Positions 44,164 through 55,255 of a stretch of 64,000 nt of DNA are shown in pieces (the first letter of the stretch is position 1; each line of letters starts with the position of its first letter). The notes beneath the pieces are model-generated. The model did no database searches. It was not told the DNA's origin and was given only the letters and a program-made list of their open reading frames with translations. Position numbers and translations under genes: made by a program. The stretch spans positions 992,001-1,056,000 of the forward strand of contig NZ_OZ035006.1 of assembly GCF_964031115.1 (NCBI RefSeq), in the 5' to 3' direction. The DNA comes from Spiroplasma endosymbiont of Clivina fossor. GTDB lineage: Bacteria > Bacillota_I > Bacilli_A > Mycoplasmatales > Nriv7.

Positions 44164-44311
44164 AATGATATTTATATAAGTATTCATCTAATTTTTCATA
44201 TTCATTAGCTAGTTGTTCGCATTTGTTAGTATACATATTTTTATGGGTTGTAAATAAACTGAATCAATGCTTGTTTTCTAAGGTTTTTACATTATTATTA
44301 ATTTTTAACAT

Positions 44312-44571
44312 AATAAATTATCTTTCTTGATAGTAATTTCAATAAAGCTTGGTTAGCTTATTTTTCTGCTTTAATGATAAATGTTTTTCTAGAATTATTA
44401 TTCAATAAAATGATAGAAATTTTTGTTTACTAGTATTATATATTAAACTCCAAAGTGAAAAAATTGTAGACTAATATTTGGAGAAAGGATGTTAATTATT
44501 CAGTAAATTTTATTAATTAGTAAAATTAACGAAAAGGATTTGATTAATATGAAAAAATTACTTAGTTTATT
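44312..44571 (+). pseudogene. start of a secreted-protein gene, destroyed by IS
   Basis: The leader shared with the propeller gene (GAGAAAGGATGTTAATTATT, AAAAGGATTTGATTAAT) precedes ATG 44549, which encodes MKKLLSLL, the same signal peptide start. The IS5-family copy begins at 44572, so the rest of the gene is gone. Confidence 0.75.
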
Positions 44572-45639
44572 AGACTTCTTGCAAAATTAATTTAAAATAT
44601 AATTGAATTGTTGTTTTTAATAAAAAGGTGGAATTTAAATGAAATTTAAAAAAAATAATCAAATAAGTGATAAAAATTTTTTAAGATTAACTGGTATTAA
44701 ACATACTACTTTTAATAAAATGCTAGAAATTTTAAAAATAGAAGAATTAAAAAAGAGATTTCGTCGCGGAAGAACCAATAAATTATCATTAGAAAATCGT
44801 ATTTTAATGACTTTAGAATATTGAAGAGAATATAGAACTTATTTTCATATTGCAAAAAGTTATGATATTAGTGAAAGTAGTTGTTATAGAAATATCAAAT
44901 GAATTGAAGACACTTTAATAAAACACCCTAATTTTCAACAACTTACTGGTCAAAAATCACTATTAAAAGATTATTTCAAAGATAAGACTGTTATAATTGA
45001 TGTAACTGAAAGCCAAATCCAACGCCCAAAAAAAGACAAAAACAGCACTACTCAGGAAAAAAGAAAAAACACACAATAAAAACACAAGTTATAATTGAAA
45101 AAGATAGTAAAAAAATTATTAGTTCTGATTTTTCTTATGGTAAAAACCATGACTTTAAAATTTTAAAAGATTCAAAAATTAAATTTTTACCAGAAACAAC
45201 TGTTTTAGTGGATTTAGGTTATCAAGGCATACAAAAAATTAATCATAATGTTTTAATTCCTAAAAGAAAATCAAAGAAAAACCCTTTAAATAAAGAAGAA
45301 AAGCAAAATAATGAGCGAATTTCAAAAATGAGAATTGTTATTGAAAATGTTTTTGCTATACTTAAAAAATTTAAAATTATTAGTGAAAAATATCGAAATC
45401 GTAGAAAAAGATTTGCTTTAAGATTTAATTTAATAGCTTCAATTTATAATTTACAACTATTAGTTTAAATATATTTGATAATTTAAAATTTCAGTCTTTT
45501 TTTATTGTAAATAATAATTTTTATTATGTTTTAATGACAAAATATTTGTAAAAATAATCTAAAAATTATTTTAATAACACTTTTATATTTATTTTAAATT
45601 TAAAAATTATAATTATCATATTAATTTTGCAAGAAGTCT
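44572..45639 (+). mobile_element. IS5-family insertion sequence, right arm of composite transposon
   Basis: A complete copy in plus orientation. Left flank ATT and right flank AAT do not match, as expected if it is one arm of a composite element rather than a simple insertion. Confidence 0.93.
44639..45468 (+). CDS. IS5-family transposase (frameshifted), right arm
   Basis: As at 43163-43992, 276 residues after -1 slippage. Confidence 0.88.
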
Positions 45640-45853
45640 AATTTATTGGTTCTTCCGCGACGAAATCTCTTTTTTAATTCTTCTATTTTTAAAATTTCTA
45701 GCATTTTATTAAAAGTAGTATGTTTAATACCAGTTAATCTTAAAAAATTTTTATCACTTATTTGATTATTTTTTTTTAAATTTCATTTAAATTCCACCTT
45801 TTTATTAAAAACAACAATTCAATTATATTTTAAATTAATTTTGCAAGAAGTCT
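45640..45853 (-). mobile_element. IS5-family insertion sequence, 5' part of the split copy
   Basis: The remaining end of the copy broken at 37996: transposase start region and terminal repeat, with one extra T in a T-run. Its outer flank AAT differs from the ATT at 37136-37138, so an older rearrangement has also happened. Confidence 0.88.
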
Positions 45854-45854
45854 A

Positions 45855-47132
45855 ATGATTCACCGTGGTGATTTTGATAAATTTAATTACTCGTATCTCT
45901 ATTGAACGCCCGTATTTAATTTCATTGACACCCTAGAAAAAGGTTATTACAAAGAATTTACGATTAAAAATCACGGCTTTAAAGACGAGAGCTATTTTTA
46001 TCATAAAACTTCTAGTGATAAAAATGTAGTAAATGAGAATGTTTTGAAAATTAAGGCATTTAACAAAACTCTAATTGCTGGAAATAAGTATTTACAATTG
46101 CTACACGGTGAAAATGAAATCTGAAAATATGGCACTACGAATTCTAACGATTATTACCTAATTAAATATCTTTTTGGTACCCTAAATTACCTCAATGTTA
46201 GATTTAGTTTTCTACGCTATGACCCCGATTTAAAAAATGATATTTACCTTTATTTTAAAAACAACATTCCTAGTATCAACAATAGCGATTACAAAAATGT
46301 TTTTAACGAAATCTATGAAATTCTTGGCAATTTCTTTGCTAGTTTATTTTATGCGACTTTTGATATGGACGAAAAAACTCATACCGAAATTGATTTTAAG
46401 GGTGTAGAAAACTATAAGAAGGATTACTTTATTCAAATCGGTTTCTTTTATCGTTCATTAATTACCTTTTATCCCAAAAAATACTTAGTAAATATTATAG
46501 GAAACTCAGAATTATTACTAAGAAGTTATTTCTTTACTTTTGACAAAAAAATGCACCAAGATAATTACAATGCTATTAACAACACCAATAGTATTTATCA
46601 AATTGATTTTAATGTCCTTAAATCTTATGATAATAAACTCATTGCCTTGCCAACCAACAAAACCGCTAACAGTATTAATTATCTAAATACCGATATTGAT
46701 ATTCGTTATGGTATTAACATTTTTACCTTAACTTTTCCACTTTATCACAAAGGGAATATCTCCAACTACAATTTTAAAATTTATGACTTTAATGTATTAA
46801 ATTCAACAGCCTTTATCCCTGATGGCTCAAATAACAGTGAATGAGACGATTTAATTCCACCAGCAAATTGCAAATATTCTGGACGATGAATACCAACCTT
46901 TAATGATATTGGTTGTGCCATTCAAAATGCTAGTATCAAAATGATAAACTGAATACTCACAGCTTCACAAATCATCACGATTTTGCGACCGTTAGCAATT
47001 ATTGCAAAAGCAACAGTTAACTTTTCAACCGCCATTTTTCCAGTTTTTAAAACGGTACCAGCTTTTTACTATACCTTTCAATTTTTAATCGGTTTTGCCA
47101 TTTTTCTAATGATATTAAGAATTTTTGTATAA
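45855..47132 (+). pseudogene. plectrovirus adhesin, C-terminal two thirds (P5)
   Basis: The frame opens at the IS boundary with MIHRGDFDKFNYSYLYWTPV, which is internal in the complete adhesins, and continues 425 residues to the usual membrane anchor FLMILRIFV. The signal peptide and the variable module are lost, so the module's type is unknown. The ~100-residue insertion is absent (TSSDKNVVNENVLKIKAF). Confidence 0.85.
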
Positions 47133-47133
47133 T

Positions 47134-47145
47134 TATATATATATA
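47134..47145. repeat. (TA)6 tract upstream of the P5 lipoprotein
   Basis: The shortest of the four tracts at this position (16, 11, 8 and 6 units). Confidence 0.85.
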
Positions 47146-47178
47146 TACTTGAAAAAACAAAATGAAGGAGTTAAATTT

Positions 47179-47667
47179 ATGAAAATTTTAAATATAATAG
47201 CTCTTTTGGGGATGACAACATTGCCAATAGTTGGGTGTTCTAAAAAAGAAAATAAACCAATATTACAAATTAAGAATGAGTCATACGAATTAAACTTAAA
47301 AAAATCAAAATTAACACTTAAATCATCAAAAGATGACAACAGCAAGTGAAATCAAAAATGAGAAATAAAAGTTAATGTAGAAAATGAATTTATGCCCAAA
47401 AACTTGCCTCCGCGAATGAAACTTAATGATTGAGAATTTTATGTTGATAAAAATGACAAGATTACACTACCAATATTAAAATCATTAGAATATGATTTAA
47501 ATTGAGAAAAAAACAGTGAACCAAGATATTGAGAAAATAAAGATTTTTTATCATATCAAAATAAAAAATTAAAAAACATAAAAATGAAAATACAAGAATG
47601 AGATAAAAATGAAAGATATGCCAAATGAAAAATATTAGAATTTAAAACTGAATTTAAAAATAATTAA
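47179..47667 (+). CDS. plectrovirus-encoded lipoprotein with a further module type (P5)
   Basis: 162 residues, signal MKILNIIALLGMTTLPIVGC with lipobox, then KPILQIKNESYELNLKK, as in P3. The rest of the mature domain is different: Trp-rich (about ten Trp, most encoded by TGA), with SKWNQKWEIKVNVEN and RYAKWKILEFKTEF. The matching adhesin module has been deleted from P5, so the pairing cannot be tested here. Starts at ATG 47179 behind GAAGGAGTT. Confidence 0.8.
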
Positions 47668-47757
47668 ACTGTTAAAATCGCTACCCCAAAATGTAGCTTT
47701 ATATGACGATACTGCTCTTAAACAATTTTTTCATTTTTTCTATTTTGACAAAATAAA

Positions 47758-47787
47758 AAAGCAGTATTTAAGTTTAAATACTGCTTT
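47758..47787. terminator. bidirectional terminator between lipoprotein and toxin genes
   Basis: AAGCAGTATTTAA and TTAAATACTGCTT form a 13-bp stem with a short loop, with A-run and T-run on either side. Serves the convergent lipoprotein and toxin genes. Confidence 0.85.
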
Positions 47788-50700
47788 AGTAAAAATATTT
47801 TTAATCTTAATTTAAATTAGATAATTAACAAATATATTAAAATTAAAATTTGAAGTCAGGTTATTTCTGCATAACACATATAAGAAATATTTTAATTTTT
47901 TAATTAATAATGTTAAATTTTATTCTACTCCTAGTCAATCGCCTTCAGTGTTGGTTATAATGACAAAACCATCATTTTCATTATCTAATATTTCAAAATA
48001 ACCATTTATTTGTTCGAAATGAAGTACTATTACTTTTACAAAAGTGTTGAAATCTTCATTTGTGACACTTCCGCCTCAACCAGAATGGTCATTTATAACA
48101 AATTTATTTTTAATAATTTTTATAATGTTTGCTGGTGAATTTTTATTTTGTTTGATTTCATTTCATGTGTTTTTGTTAATTTTAATTTTTAATTTATCAT
48201 GGGCTAGAAATTTATATCATTTTTCAATGTTATCATAAACATTATGATGAATTGAAGTTGGCAACGCAATATCAGATGTTGCATGATGATGAAAAGCAAA
48301 ATATATTCATGTTCCTGCAATTGCTAATCCTCCGATTACTAAGGATAGCCCTAGAGTTTCCGGAGCCAGAGCGGCAGCGGTACCAGTTTCTACAGCTATA
48401 ACTCCACCTTCAACTGCTGCTGTTTCGGCCACAGTAATTGTTTCTGCAGCGGCTAAGCTTTCTGTTGTACTTGTTGATAAGAGTGGGCTCATTTCGATTG
48501 CTTCTGCATTTGTGGCACCAGTAGTAGCAGTACCACTAACAGTCATTTTTGTTCCATAAGCTGTTAATGTGCCCCCACTTAAAGCTGCTAATCCAGTATT
48601 TGTTAATTTTTCTTTAAAAGCTTTTTTATCATTTTCAGATAATGTTTGATAATAACGATTAATTTCATTTAATTTTTTTAATTTTTCTTCTTTTGAAAGA
48701 GCGTTGTATTGATTTATTGCCTTAGCGGTTGTTGTTTGTAAATTTTCCATATTTGTATTGATGGGTTGATTTCCTGCCGGGGCATTTTGTTTTATTTCGT
48801 CTTTATTGTTTTTAATTAAGTTAATTTCTAAATTTTCATCATTTTTTAAACTATCATCTTCTGTTTTTTTATCCACAAAATGATATTTATCTTTTTGTAA
48901 TGATGTTATTGTTGGTTCTGGTACATTGGCAATATTATTGCCTTGATGAGCATCATCGTCCTCGTTATTGTTAGTCGGAATGGCGCGGTGTTGAGCATGA
49001 TCATCAACCGGTAATTTAATTGGTTTTACCTCTGGTTTTGGGGTGGTTGTTGGGAAATTATCTGGTCTCTTGGTTATATCAATTACCGGGACATTTTCCT
49101 GATTGTCATTAATAGCAATAGGCTGATTTGGCCGATCTTCTTCTGGTGTTAAAGCAAAATTATAATGATTGTGAATACCCGAACCTTTTTCAAGCTCAAC
49201 ATAAGATATCGCGATGTTATTATTATTTGAATTTTGATTAACTGGTTGATAAGAGCCATTATTATTTACACTAATATTAGCATTTAAAAGATTGCTCATT
49301 GCTATTATTTCTGGTGTTCCCCCTCATGTTGAAGATTGTCGCATTATTTCTAAGTAATTAGTATCAATATCATTATTATCTTGAATAAGACTTCTAAATG
49401 TTAATTCGCCATTGCGATTTGGAATTGTCTCTAAATTTGATTGTATATAATCAACAACGCGATTACGAAAGAAATTTATAACTAGATTATTTGCTGTTTG
49501 ATCTTGATATCATAATTGATTTAGATTTCTATTATTTTCTAAATCATGTTGTTGTAGTAATTTTTGAATATATAATAAATATTTTAAATTTTCTTCACCA
49601 AATAATTGGATAAATCGGTTTCTAAATTCTTCATTATTATTTCTCGCTGGCAATAAGTAAGATGTTGATACCGACCAAAACAAACAACTATTATCTGCTG
49701 GCACATCATACAAATTATTGTGATTTGTTGGCTCATCTGAATTATTTTGTTGTATGCGGTTACTAGCTTGTGTTTGACTTCCGTCAGCATTTGTATTACT
49801 GTTATCGGATTGTTTTAAAGTTACTGTACTTCCTTTAGGCCGTGTTCCCTGTTTTTTAGATTCATCTTCTGTAATTATTTTTTGTGCATCATTTGGTTTT
49901 CTTGCTTTTTTAGCAAGTGTAAATATAACTTTGACTGCACCATCAGAATATACACTTTGATCAATTGATTCAATAGTTGCCGCAGTATCAGTAATGCTAT
50001 TTTTTTGTACTTTAACTTGATCAATATCTAAGCCAAAATTTAATTCTCTAACACGATTTAAAATTGTCTGTTCTTGCTTATCTGATATTTCTTCTAACTT
50101 AGTTTGTCTAATAACATCTGACAATTCAATTTTTAATAATTTTTTTAATTCTTTTTTAGTTTCTTCTAAAATTTTTATATTTTGTTGTTGTTCGTCTTGA
50201 TTTTTTTGTAAAATTTTATTAAGTTTTTTTATATTTTCGTTTAATTTTTTGTGTTTTTTCAAAAGATTTATTATTTCTTTATGATCATTTTCTTCTGCTA
50301 AATCTAAAGAATCATTTCCCTCATCATCTTGATAATTAAGATTAGCATTATTGGACAACAATAATTTTACTATTATCAAGTGACCATTTTTGCATGCATA
50401 ATGCAAAGCAGTTAGACCCCATTTATTTGAAAGATTGACATCAATATCAGAATGTTTTAACAATTCTTTTACAACATTTATTTCACCATTTCGCGCCGCT
50501 ACAATTAAAGCGCTATCGCCATGATCATCTTTTTTATTAACATCAATTTTATGGTTTTTTAACAATAGTTTAACAACTTTATGGTGCCCGTAAAATGATG
50601 ATATCTGTAATGGAGTATCACCCAAATTATTTGGAAGGTTGATATCAATTTTGTTTTTACTATTTTTATTTGTTAATAATTCTTGAACAACTTCTGTCTT

Positions 50701-51269
50701 ATCACTTTGTGCTGCAAAGTATAAAGGAGTAAGTCCTTTTTTTTCTTGTATATTGGGATTAGCGCCTCTTTCTAATAACAATTTAACAAGCTCTAACTGA
50801 CCATTTCGTGCTGCAATATGTAAATAAGTGTTGTTTACTAATGGGTCTTGAAAATTTACATTAGCTCCATGATCAAATAAAATATTAATTATTTCTCAAT
50901 TATTGTTATTTATTGCGTTAATTATTGACATACTAACTTTTTTTTCTTGAAGATTTACATCGGCACCATTTTCTAATAAAAATTTAATAAAATCTATCGC
51001 GTCTTTATTTATCGCTAAAAGCAAAGGTGTATTATTATTTATATCAGAACTATTTATTATTTTTTTATCTGGATTTAACTTAATCAATAATTTAGCAAGT
51101 TCGAAATTATTTTGAATAATAAAAATATATAAAATATTATTATCACTATTAGAATTTAATGAAAAAAAATCATCAGTTTTTAAATCAGTTTTTAAATCAA
51201 ATTCTTTTTCAAAGTATAAATTTATAGATTTTAAATCTTGTTTTCATCTTGTCATTCCTACGATATATT

Positions 51270-52337
51270 AGACTTCTTGCAAAATTAATATGATAATTAT
51301 AATTTTTAAATTTAAAATAAATATAAAAGTGTTATTAAAATAATTTTTAGATTATTTTTACAAATATTTTGTCATTAAAACATAATAAAAATTATTATTT
51401 ACAATAAAAAAAGACTGAAATTTTAAATTATCAAATATATTTAAACTAATAGTTGTAAATTATAAATTGAAGCTATTAAATTAAATCTTAAAGCAAATCT
51501 TTTTCTACGATTTCGATATTTTTCACTAATAATTTTAAATTTTTTAAGTATAGCAAAAACATTTTCAATAACAATTCTCATTTTTGAAATTCGCTCATTA
51601 TTTTGCTTTTCTTCTTTATTTAAAGGGTTTTTCTTTGATTTTCTTTTAGGAATTAAAACATTATGATTAATTTTTTGTATGCCTTGATAACCTAAATCCA
51701 CTAAAACAGTTGTTTCTGGTAAAAATTTAATTTTTGAATCTTTTAAAATTTTAAAGTCATGGTTTTTACCATAAGAAAAATCAGAACTAATAATTTTTTT
51801 ACTATCTTTTTCAATTATAACTTGTGTTTTTATTGTGTGTTTTTTCTTTTTTCCTGAGTAGTGCTGTTTTTGTCTTTTTTTGGGCGTTGGATTTGGCTTT
51901 CAGTTACATCAATTATAACAGTCTTATCTTTGAAATAATCTTTTAATAGTGATTTTTGACCAGTAAGTTGTTGAAAATTAGGGTGTTTTATTAAAGTGTC
52001 TTCAATTCATTTGATATTTCTATAACAACTACTTTCACTAATATCATAACTTTTTGCAATATGAAAATAAGTTCTATATTCTCTTCAATATTCTAAAGTC
52101 ATTAAAATACGATTTTCTAATGATAATTTATTGGTTCTTCCGCGACGAAATCTCTTTTTTAATTCTTCTATTTTTAAAATTTCTAGCATTTTATTAAAAG
52201 TAGTATGTTTAATACCAGTTAATCTTAAAAAATTTTTATCACTTATTTGATTATTTTTTTTAAATTTCATTTAAATTCCACCTTTTTATTAAAAACAACA
52301 ATTCAATTATATTTTAAATTAATTTTGCAAGAAGTCT
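51270..52337 (-). mobile_element. IS5-family insertion sequence inside the toxin gene
   Basis: A complete copy with ATT on both flanks (51267-51269, 52338-52340). Removing it rejoins ACLQ to YIVGMTRW in frame. Confidence 0.95.
51441..52270 (-). CDS. IS5-family transposase (frameshifted), in toxin gene
   Basis: 276 residues by -1 slippage, as at 10277-11106. Confidence 0.88.
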
Positions 52338-53087
52338 ATTGTAAACACGCATTCTTTATTTCTGTAAAATTTTGATTTTCATTAAATGCTTTTTGTATTT
52401 TTTTTGATATATTATCAATATTATTTTCTGCTTTTAAGATGTTGTTAATATCAACTTTATTTTTATCGATAAAATTAATTATTTTTTTTGCTTTAGTTAA
52501 TTCATTTCAAATTTTTATTCTAAATTTATTGAATTGTTCTGAATATTTTTTTCAATCACCTCTTAATTGTGATGTATAATCTTCTCAATTTATTGTTTGA
52601 TTATTAAATATTTTTTCTTGAATATCTTTTAATATATTTTTACTCTCAGATATGATTTTTTTTAATTCATCAATATTTTTAATATTTGCAAAAATTTCTA
52701 AAGTCTTTTTATCACATTGAAACCTCATGGCTTCACTTGTAATAAAAATCATTCTTACTAAATCATCTTTTATTTTTTGATTTTCTTGTTTATTATTATC
52801 ATAATCTGCTAAATTTGAAATTGCACCTTTTAAAGTTTCGTTAGAAATATTAATATTTTTTCCTTTATCTGGTTTTCCATTTTCTTTTATTACAACATTT
52901 AAGCCCTCGCTTGTATACGCTCCTGTATAATTTAAATTAATCTTTTGACAACTATATTTCTTAATTACTGATTTATTTAAATCTTTAATTTTTTCTTCAT
53001 CATTTTTTAAATTTTCACCTTGTAAATTACTAAGTTTTTTATTCAAAGAATTCAATTCGTTATTATAATTTAATTTTTTAATATTTT

Positions 53088-54233
53088 TTTTTAATTTTGT
53101 CGAAAACTCTTGATAAAATAAAAAAAATCATCAACTTGATAATTTTAAAAGGCTTTTATGTAAAATTACTATTTTTACTTTAACTTTTTTTATACATTAA
53201 AATATAATACCGCTGTTTGTTGATTTGGAGTTAAACCCTTATGTTGGTATTTTCATTTTCAGAGATTTAAATAATTTTGAATATTAGTAAAACCTAAACC
53301 ATGATAATGAATTAAGGCTTCTTTAAGACTAGATTGTAATTTACTGATTTTATTTAAGTTACGATAACTAGCTTCAGGATTAATTGTTGTTTTAGTTACA
53401 CATAAAGTAGAATTTGTTTGTTTTGCTACTAAAAAATATAATTTTTGCATATCGGAAGTAATAATTGAATTTTCGTTAATTAATTCTTTGTTCATATTTT
53501 CAATAACTCATTGTTTTTGTAAACGTTTGGTGTTTGTGGATTTAACATAAATATTGTTATTATTATCAATTGCCATTTGAATACAGCATTTAGTATTAGT
53601 TGCGAATGGGTCAAGGTGAATTCTTCGTGGATCAGTTTTATATTTGAAATTTCCTTTATGGATTTCTTTAATAAATGTTTCATCGATTTGGATTTTACCA
53701 GATAATTTTTTAAATTTTAATTGGGTATTTTCTAATTGTTTTGATTTCATTAATTTTTGACGATTATATCAAGCAGTTTTTAATGTAGTTTTAATAAAAC
53801 GAGAAATTGTTTTACTAGATTGCCCCAGCAATGAAATTTGAATCAATAAATTTCATTGTTCATAATTTAAATGACTTCAATAAATAAAATGATTACGAAA
53901 AGCGTCAAAACTTGCACGGCAATTTTTACATAAATATTTTTGTTTTCCTTCTGAATTATGTCCATTTTTAACGCAATGGTAAGATTCACATTTAGGGCAT
54001 TTAATACCTTGCGCTCTAAATTTTTGATCAATTTCATTTAAACGTTTTTGTTTTTTTATTAATTCTGCTTGTTGTTTGACTTTTTCATAAAATTCTAAAA
54101 ATTGATCATCTGTTAAAGTATTTACTAGTTCTTGAATTATTTTTTCCATAATTATTATCCACCTCTATCATATTAAAATATACCTAAAATTAAGTATATT
54201 CAATAAATATCAAGAGTTTTCGACAAAATTAAA
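53088..54233 (-). mobile_element. IS1595-family insertion sequence, copy 2, inside the toxin gene
   Basis: Ends TTTAATTTTGTCGAAAACTC inverted. The 8-bp AATATTTT at 53080-53087 and 54234-54241 is the target duplication, typical in length for IS1595-type elements. Removing it rejoins the toxin frame (KEKEKNI-KKLNYNN). Confidence 0.9.
53190..54149 (-). CDS. IS1595-family transposase, copy 2
   Basis: 319 residues, nearly identical to 40346-41305 (for example HLLKKS against HLLKKF in an overlapping frame marks the only visible base difference). Zinc ribbon and catalytic motifs as described there. Confidence 0.88.
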
Positions 54234-55010
54234 AATATTTTTTTCTTTTTCTTTAAGAGGAATTAATTTATTTTTTTGTTGCAAATATTCTTTTACTTTT
54301 TCTTCATTAAATAAAAGTTTGTTTTCTTTTAAATTATTTAATTTTTCCTTTAAATTATTAAGTTTTTTGATTTCTTCTTGATTATGTTGTTTTATTTTTT
54401 CTAAAAGTTCATCATCAAAATAAAAATACTTATTTTGATTATTAATAAATCCTAGTAAATAAAGATTATTTAAATTAATTACTAATTTTATATTTTTATT
54501 ATTACTATTTTTTAATGTTAATATCAATATTTTTTCTTTGTTATTTTGTTGTTCTTTAATTCAATTAGCTATTTTGGGCTCTAATTCTTCTAATTTATAA
54601 ATAATTGTTTTATTATCAAGTTCTTTGCTTATAAGTCCACCCATATTGATACTTCTTAATGGATCAAGATATTTTTCATCAATAAGTTCCTGTAACATTT
54701 TTTGAATATTGTAAGAATAATTTTCATCTAAATTAATTTCTTTTTCAATAATATCAGTTCGGCTACCTGTATTTTTTGAAAATTGGGATTGTTGTTCATC
54801 TTGTATTTTTGGAGTAGTTGATATGTCTTCGTTGTTTTGCCTTTTACTTCTTTGGAGATTTTCTAAATTATTTGTTTGTGAATAATTAAGCTCACTACTT
54901 AATAATTTAGTTTTTGTTCTTTGCTTTCCATTGGGAGCGACTGCAATGACGGTTGATAGGGCGTTGCCAGTTATTAAAATTGTTCCTAATAACTCTAAGA
55001 GTTTTTTCAT

Positions 55011-55255
55011 ACTAATCAAATTCCTTTCCTGAATTTTTACCAATTAATAAAATTTATTAAATAATCAACATGCTTTTTCCAAATCTTAGTCTGGAATCTA
55101 TTCACTTTGCATTTTCATTATATACCGTCAAACAAAAAAATTCTATTTTTACTATATTAGACTTCTTACAATATTGTGATAGTAACTGAAAATTGTATTA
55201 TTGAAGCAAATAAATTTAACTTTGTTAAAATTACTACCAAGAAAGGTGATTTTTT
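55011..55255. promoter_or_regulatory. divergent spacer between toxin and transposase genes
   Basis: The toxin side shares TAAATTTTATTAATT and GGAAAGGAATTTGATTAGT with the leaders at 13.6 and 44.5 kb. The transposase side shares TTTAACTTTGTTAAAATTACT with 13440-13470. A relic of the IS5-family terminal repeat, TTAGACTTCTTACAATATT, lies at 55157-55175. Confidence 0.5.

Larger units (their letters stand above)
42133..44311 (-). pseudogene. degraded ISLre2-like transposase, split by an IS
   Basis: A third relative of the 460-residue transposases at 12053 and 55256. It starts at ATG 44311 (MLKINNNVKTLENKH), is interrupted by the IS5-family copy 43096-44163 (AAT duplicated on both sides), carries a frameshifting insertion near 42620 (GTCTTAT repeated) and loses its 3' end at 42133. 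Upstream it is divergent from a secreted-protein start, as at the two intact loci. Confidence 0.85.
37997..45639. mobile_element. composite transposon of two inverted IS5-family copies carrying rpsO
   Basis: Two inward-facing-opposite IS copies (37997-39064 minus, 44572-45639 plus) flank 5.5 kb. Both outer flanks are halves of one IS copy, interrupted with an AAT duplication (37994-37996 and 45640-45642). This is the signature expected if the whole 7.6-kb block moved as a unit into the resident IS. Confidence 0.65.
47920..55010 (-). pseudogene. giant secreted ankyrin-OTU toxin (Spaid-like architecture), broken by two ISs
   Basis: From ATG 55010 (signal peptide MKKLLELLGTILITGNALST) the frame runs to TAA 47920 if the IS at ~53088-54233 (with AATATTTT) and the IS at 51270-52337 (with ATT) are removed. 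The restored protein has 1,621 residues and no stop. Parts: signal peptide; Lys/Asn-rich helical N-region to ~510; ankyrin repeats ~545-840 (e.g. TALHYACKNGHLIIVKLLLS); coiled coil; OTU protease ~1025-1212 with Cys in VPADNSCLF (~1034), WGGTPEIIAMSNLL (~1154) and His in HNHYNF (~1207); hydrophobic Ala/Thr/Gly-rich segment ~1397-1497; C-terminal ~115 residues. Ankyrin plus OTU plus hydrophobic tail is the layout of Spaid, the S. poulsonii male-killing toxin. The 3' part from ATG 51255 is still an open 1,111-codon frame but lacks a signal peptide. Confidence 0.82.

Noticed and set aside
51255..55010. Reading the toxin as two separate genes with a stop at the IS5-family junction
   Set aside because: With a 2-bp TA duplication a stop would appear, but other insertions in this window (43096, and the connector-like gene) support a 3-bp A-N-T duplication, and that gives an uninterrupted frame.
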